A DNA stretch of 64,000 nt. Source: Bacteroidota bacterium (GTDB lineage Bacteria > Bacteroidota > Bacteroidia > Chitinophagales > Chitinophagaceae). Where the stretch lies: positions 1 to 64,000 of the forward strand of contig VBAR01000002.1 in the NCBI GenBank assembly GCA_005882315.1, in the 5' to 3' direction. Positions 62,362-64,000 of this stretch are shown one piece after another (position 1 is the first letter of the stretch; every line of letters begins with the position of its first letter). The notes below the pieces were generated by a model. That model was given only the letters and a program-made list of their open reading frames with translations. It had not been told where the DNA came from and did no database searches. The translations under genes and the position numbers were made by a program.

Positions 62362-62382
62362 TTCACAGAAGATCAAAATACA

Positions 62383-62425
62383 AAACCGCCGCATACAATG
62401 GTTTTTCTCCTTGTAGCGGCGGTTT
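62383..62425. terminator. Hairpin terminator after dsbD
   Basis: AAACCGCCGC and GCGGCGGTTT arms, extended by TACAA/TTGTA with one bulged base. It lies between the convergent dsbD and sigma-factor genes and can serve both. Confidence 0.7.
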
Positions 62426-62432
62426 AATTAAG

Positions 62433-62515
62433 TGTCATCCTATGCCAGCCCGGTTGTAAGCAATCGAAAACATGTTACTGTTTCTGATTCTCTCCGGCGG
62501 AGACACAGGATGACA
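62433..62515. repeat. Palindromic repeat TGTCATCCT...AGGATGACA
   Basis: Nine-bp perfect terminal inverted repeats with an inner TCTCCGGCGGAGA palindrome. Resembles a common dispersed repeat of this group; only one copy is in this window. Lies between the terminator and the sigma-factor stop codon. Confidence 0.65.
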
Positions 62516-62526
62516 AGAACTTGGAT

Positions 62527-63108
62527 TTATAAAGCAATTTGTTTTTGTATCATCATTTTGCGCAGGTTGATCAAACCATAACGCATACGACCGAGTGCCG
62601 TATTAATGCTACAATCAGTCATTGCTGCTATTTCTTTAAAACTTAAATCGGCAAAGTGACGTAACACTATTACTTCACGTTGATCTTCGGGTAATTGATC
62701 AAGCATCGTTCTAACACGGTCATGACTTTGCTGGCGGGTCATTTTTGTCTCCGCACATTCATCACTGAATTTTATTACATCAAAAATGTCATTGTTCTCG
62801 CTGTTACGGATAGTAGGCGTACGTTTTACTTTACGGAAATGATCCACGCATAAATTATGTGCTATTCGCATAGCCCATGGAAGAAATTTTCCTTCTTCGG
62901 TGTAGCGGCCACCACGCATGGTATCAATAATGCGGATAAAAACATCCTGGAAAATGTCTTCGGCAAGGTATTTGTCTTTTACAAGGAACAAAATTGAAGT
63001 ATATAACTTCTCTTTATGACGTAATACCAATGCTTCTAATGCATCAGAATTCCCCTCGGTGAAAAGTTGGATCAGTTCGTGATCCGTTTTTTTGGATAGT
63101 GCTTTCAT
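62527..63108 (-). CDS. ECF-type RNA polymerase sigma factor
   Basis: 193 residues. Sigma region 2 (ALEALVLRHKEKLYTSILFL, DIFQDVFIRIIDT) and region 4 (LDQLPEDQREVIVLRHFADL, then SFKEIAAMTDCSINTALGRM) are both present. Missing region 3 places it in the ECF group. No anti-sigma gene is next to it, unlike many Bacteroidota ECF factors coupled to FecR, so control may be different. The 290-bp gap to the divergent uvrA holds no recognised element. Confidence 0.9.
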   Translation of the reverse strand: MKALSKKTDHELIQLFTEGNSDALEALVLRHKEKLYTSILFLVKDKYLAEDIFQDVFIRIIDTMRGGRYTEEGKFLPWAMRIAHNLCVDHFRKVKRTPTIRNSENNDIFDVIKFSDECAETKMTRQQSHDRVRTMLDQLPEDQREVIVLRHFADLSFKEIAAMTDCSINTALGRMRYGLINLRKMMIQKQIAL

Positions 63109-63398
63109 AAACTAACTAGTTTTTGCCTGGTTGCGGTAGTACAAACAGACTGGTTTAAGGATATTGGTTGACAGTAAAATTTAAAACAGTAAAAATTCGT
63201 CGTGTAGATGTTTATGCTATAGGCGGGAAGTGTTTTTGGTTTTTCATTTTGTTTATTTGGATATTGGACTTTAAAAGTAAAACTTTCTTGAGTTACTCCA
63301 AATATTTTATTGCGTTTGTTGCCCCAATTTGGTAAAAAAAATGTTAATGATTCCCTCAAATACGCATTGGATAAGGCTTTACATTTGCTCTTCGTGAT

Positions 63399-64000
63399 AT
63401 GAGTGAATTAATAAAAGGGCAGAAATCCCCGAAAAGCAGTTCCGTAATTTCCGCAACAAACATCTTTATTAAAGGTGCAAGGGTGCATAACCTCAAGAAT
63501 GTTTCGGTCGAAATTCCCCGTAATAAGCTGATTGTAGTCACAGGGGTATCCGGCTCGGGTAAGTCCTCACTAACTATTGATACTCTTTATGCTGAAGGCC
63601 AGCGGCGATATGCTGAAAGTCTGAGTGCCTATGCCCGCCAGTTCCTGAACCGGATGAACAAACCGGATGTGGATTACATAAAAGGATTGTGTCCGGCCAT
63701 TGCCATCGAACAAAAAGTAATAACAAGAACACCCCGTAGTACAGTTGGCAGTATGACAGAGTTGTACGATTATCTCCGATTATTGTTTGCAAGGATCGGA
63801 AAAACGTACTCACCTGTTTCGGGCCGACAGGTAAAAAAGGATGATGTAAAGGATGTGGTTGAGGCGATAAAGAAATTGAATGAAGGCGATCGTGTTTATA
63901 TTCTTACCAAACTCAAGCAACATAAAAACAGGAACCTTAAAGAAGAACTAAACATTTTGGTCCAAAAAGGTTTCTCAAGGATGTATCATGCAGGTGAAAT
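63399..64000 (+). CDS. uvrA: UvrA excinuclease ABC subunit A (5' part)
   Basis: Only the first 200 residues are in the window; the reading frame continues past the right edge. The first ABC ATPase domain starts with NIFIKGARVHNLKNVSVEIP and Walker A GVSGSGKSS (49-57), then LYAEGQRRYAESLSAYARQF, a strong UvrA hallmark, and the start of the UvrB-binding region (TRTPRSTVGSMTELYDYLRL). UvrA recognises DNA lesions with UvrB in nucleotide excision repair. It is divergent from the sigma-factor gene. Confidence 0.95.
   Translation, partial: MSELIKGQKSPKSSSVISATNIFIKGARVHNLKNVSVEIPRNKLIVVTGVSGSGKSSLTIDTLYAEGQRRYAESLSAYARQFLNRMNKPDVDYIKGLCPAIAIEQKVITRTPRSTVGSMTELYDYLRLLFARIGKTYSPVSGRQVKKDDVKDVVEAIKKLNEGDRVYILTKLKQHKNRNLKEELNILVQKGFSRMYHAGE

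Noticed and set aside
63380-63387. TACATTTG as a uvrA promoter element
   Set aside because: It is only 12 bases before the ATG and lacks a TTTG at the correct distance upstream.

Overview
The window looks like chromosomal DNA of a Bacteroidota, most likely a Chitinophagaceae-type bacterium. The evidence is the low GC content, Bacteroidota-typical families (a DUF6427 membrane protein, orphan Crp/Fnr, AsmA-like giant protein, tandem DUF418 proteins, two-part DsbD system), a TAnnTTTG-type promoter in front of metG, and many dispersed palindromic repeats. No rRNA, tRNA, CRISPR array, integrase or prophage was seen.

Layout. 1-9.7 kb is an accessory, repeat-rich stretch of small unrelated genes: two DUF559 nuclease-like paralogues, a hydrolase pseudogene, a Crp/Fnr regulator, a flavin monooxygenase, a cupin, a DinB-like protein, a PhoX-like protein and a lipoprotein. 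At least three intergenic repeat families recur here. 9.8-13.9 kb is a small nuclease/defence-like cluster: a TraB/ChaN-like protein, an HNH protein, a wHTH-EVE-HNH protein and an AIPR-like protein preceded by a perfect 15-bp inverted repeat. 14.0-23.3 kb (minus strand) encodes a complete reductive pyrimidine-degradation route: NCS1 permease, PreT/PreA dihydropyrimidine dehydrogenase, dihydropyrimidinase, beta-ureidopropionase and a class III aminotransferase for beta-alanine. It is interrupted by a GxxExxY nuclease-like gene lying between two copies of an 80-bp palindromic repeat, and by a RAYT transposase with REP-like palindromes.

23.4-27.2 kb is a compact four-gene operon (UbiA prenyltransferase, type III polyketide synthase, methyltransferase, flavoprotein) that probably makes a modified, possibly prenylated, phenolic or quinone lipid. 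A membrane class III cyclase and a FadN/FadJ-type beta-oxidation enzyme lie upstream on the same strand. 31-40 kb holds a four-PAS histidine kinase, YceI, an OB-fold protein, a 1272-residue AsmA-like protein and MetG. 40.7-46.3 kb has a D-threonine-aldolase-like enzyme and three tandem DUF418 proteins, two carrying an inserted DUF3471-like domain. 46.3-54 kb carries an SDR, a double-domain esterase, two tandem LD-carboxypeptidases, two paralogous lipoproteins and a membrane-anchored hydrolase. The right end is mostly conserved: Kup, an exported protein, a DUF6427 protein, PurQ, DsbD N-domain plus full DsbD, an ECF sigma factor and the 5' part of uvrA.

The most unusual theme is the relation of palindromic repeats to genes. 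PD-(D/E)XK-like genes (DUF559, GxxExxY) are bounded by palindromes, and one DUF559 unit has an apparently emptied counterpart about 4 kb away. Palindromic repeats have also been absorbed in frame into the coding sequences of DUF559, PreT and MetG.
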